Assembly (NCBI GenBank): GCA_050485645.1 | Contig: JBJHBT010000068.1 | Location: 1 to 5,053 of the forward strand | Origin: JBJHBP01 sp050485645 | GTDB taxonomy: Bacteria > Pseudomonadota > Gammaproteobacteria > Steroidobacterales > Rariloculaceae | DNA: 5,053 nucleotides | Direction of reading: 5' to 3' | In this document: positions 5,009-5,053 of the stretch, one piece after another | Numbering within the stretch: the stretch's first letter is position 1 | Layout: the number at the start of each line of letters is the position of its first letter | Notes under the pieces: generated by a model | What the model saw: the letters and a program-made list of their open reading frames with translations, nothing else | What the model was told of the DNA's origin: nothing | The model's database searches: none | Made by a program: the position numbers and the translations under genes

Positions 5009-5036
5009 GAGCCCCTTCACGGGGCTCTTTCTCTTT
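5009..5036 (+). terminator. Rho-independent terminator
   Basis: GAGCCCC (5009-5015) and GGGGCTC (5021-5027) form a perfect GC-rich stem around TTCAC, followed directly by TTTCTCTTT (5028-5036). It begins 13 nt after the stop at 4993-4995 and very probably ends transcription of the three hypothetical genes. Confidence 0.85.
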
Positions 5037-5053
5037 GTGCCCCACAGAAATAG

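Overview
The window is GC-rich, with strong Shine-Dalgarno sites and compact leaders. It looks like the accessory backbone of a proteobacterial integrative and conjugative element (ICE) of the PFGI-1 / PAGI-2 / ICEclc type, carried by Pseudomonas, Xanthomonas, Stenotrophomonas and many Betaproteobacteria. The main support is an ICE-type single-stranded DNA-binding protein gene followed by a topB-type topoisomerase III gene, then small ICE-style hypothetical genes. No integrase, relaxase, attachment site or tRNA gene is present, so the ICE assignment and host range are inferences. All recognised genes lie on the + strand.

Layout. (1) Positions 1-56 may hold the last codons of an upstream gene that overlaps the next start as ATGA. 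(2) ssb, 53-451. (3) A 246-bp spacer, 452-697, holds an 11-bp inverted repeat, a 21-nt near-palindrome around 531 and a weaker hairpin. (4) topB, 698-2713, starts at GTG behind a strong AAGGAGG and is intact. (5) A 790-bp gene-free stretch, 2714-3503, is full of inverted repeats. It has a perfect 18-bp inverted repeat (2919-2936 / 2964-2981), a 13-nt direct repeat with a 19-nt period beside it, a terminator-like hairpin at 3161-3190 and a 10-N assembly gap at 3364-3373. (6) Three small hypothetical genes, 3504-3737, 3771-4163 and 4270-4995, probably form one transcription unit that ends at a good Rho-independent terminator, 5009-5036.

How the parts may work together. SSB and topoisomerase III both act on single-stranded or underwound DNA, which fits processing of the excised or transferring element. 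The three downstream proteins have no function I can name. The third ends in a segment resembling the DUF5983 family seen in ICE-borne genes.

The most unusual part is the inverted-repeat-rich region after topB. Its structure does not look like a decayed gene. Candidates are a cis-acting replication or transfer site, a protein-binding region or a structured RNA; the sequence alone cannot decide between them.
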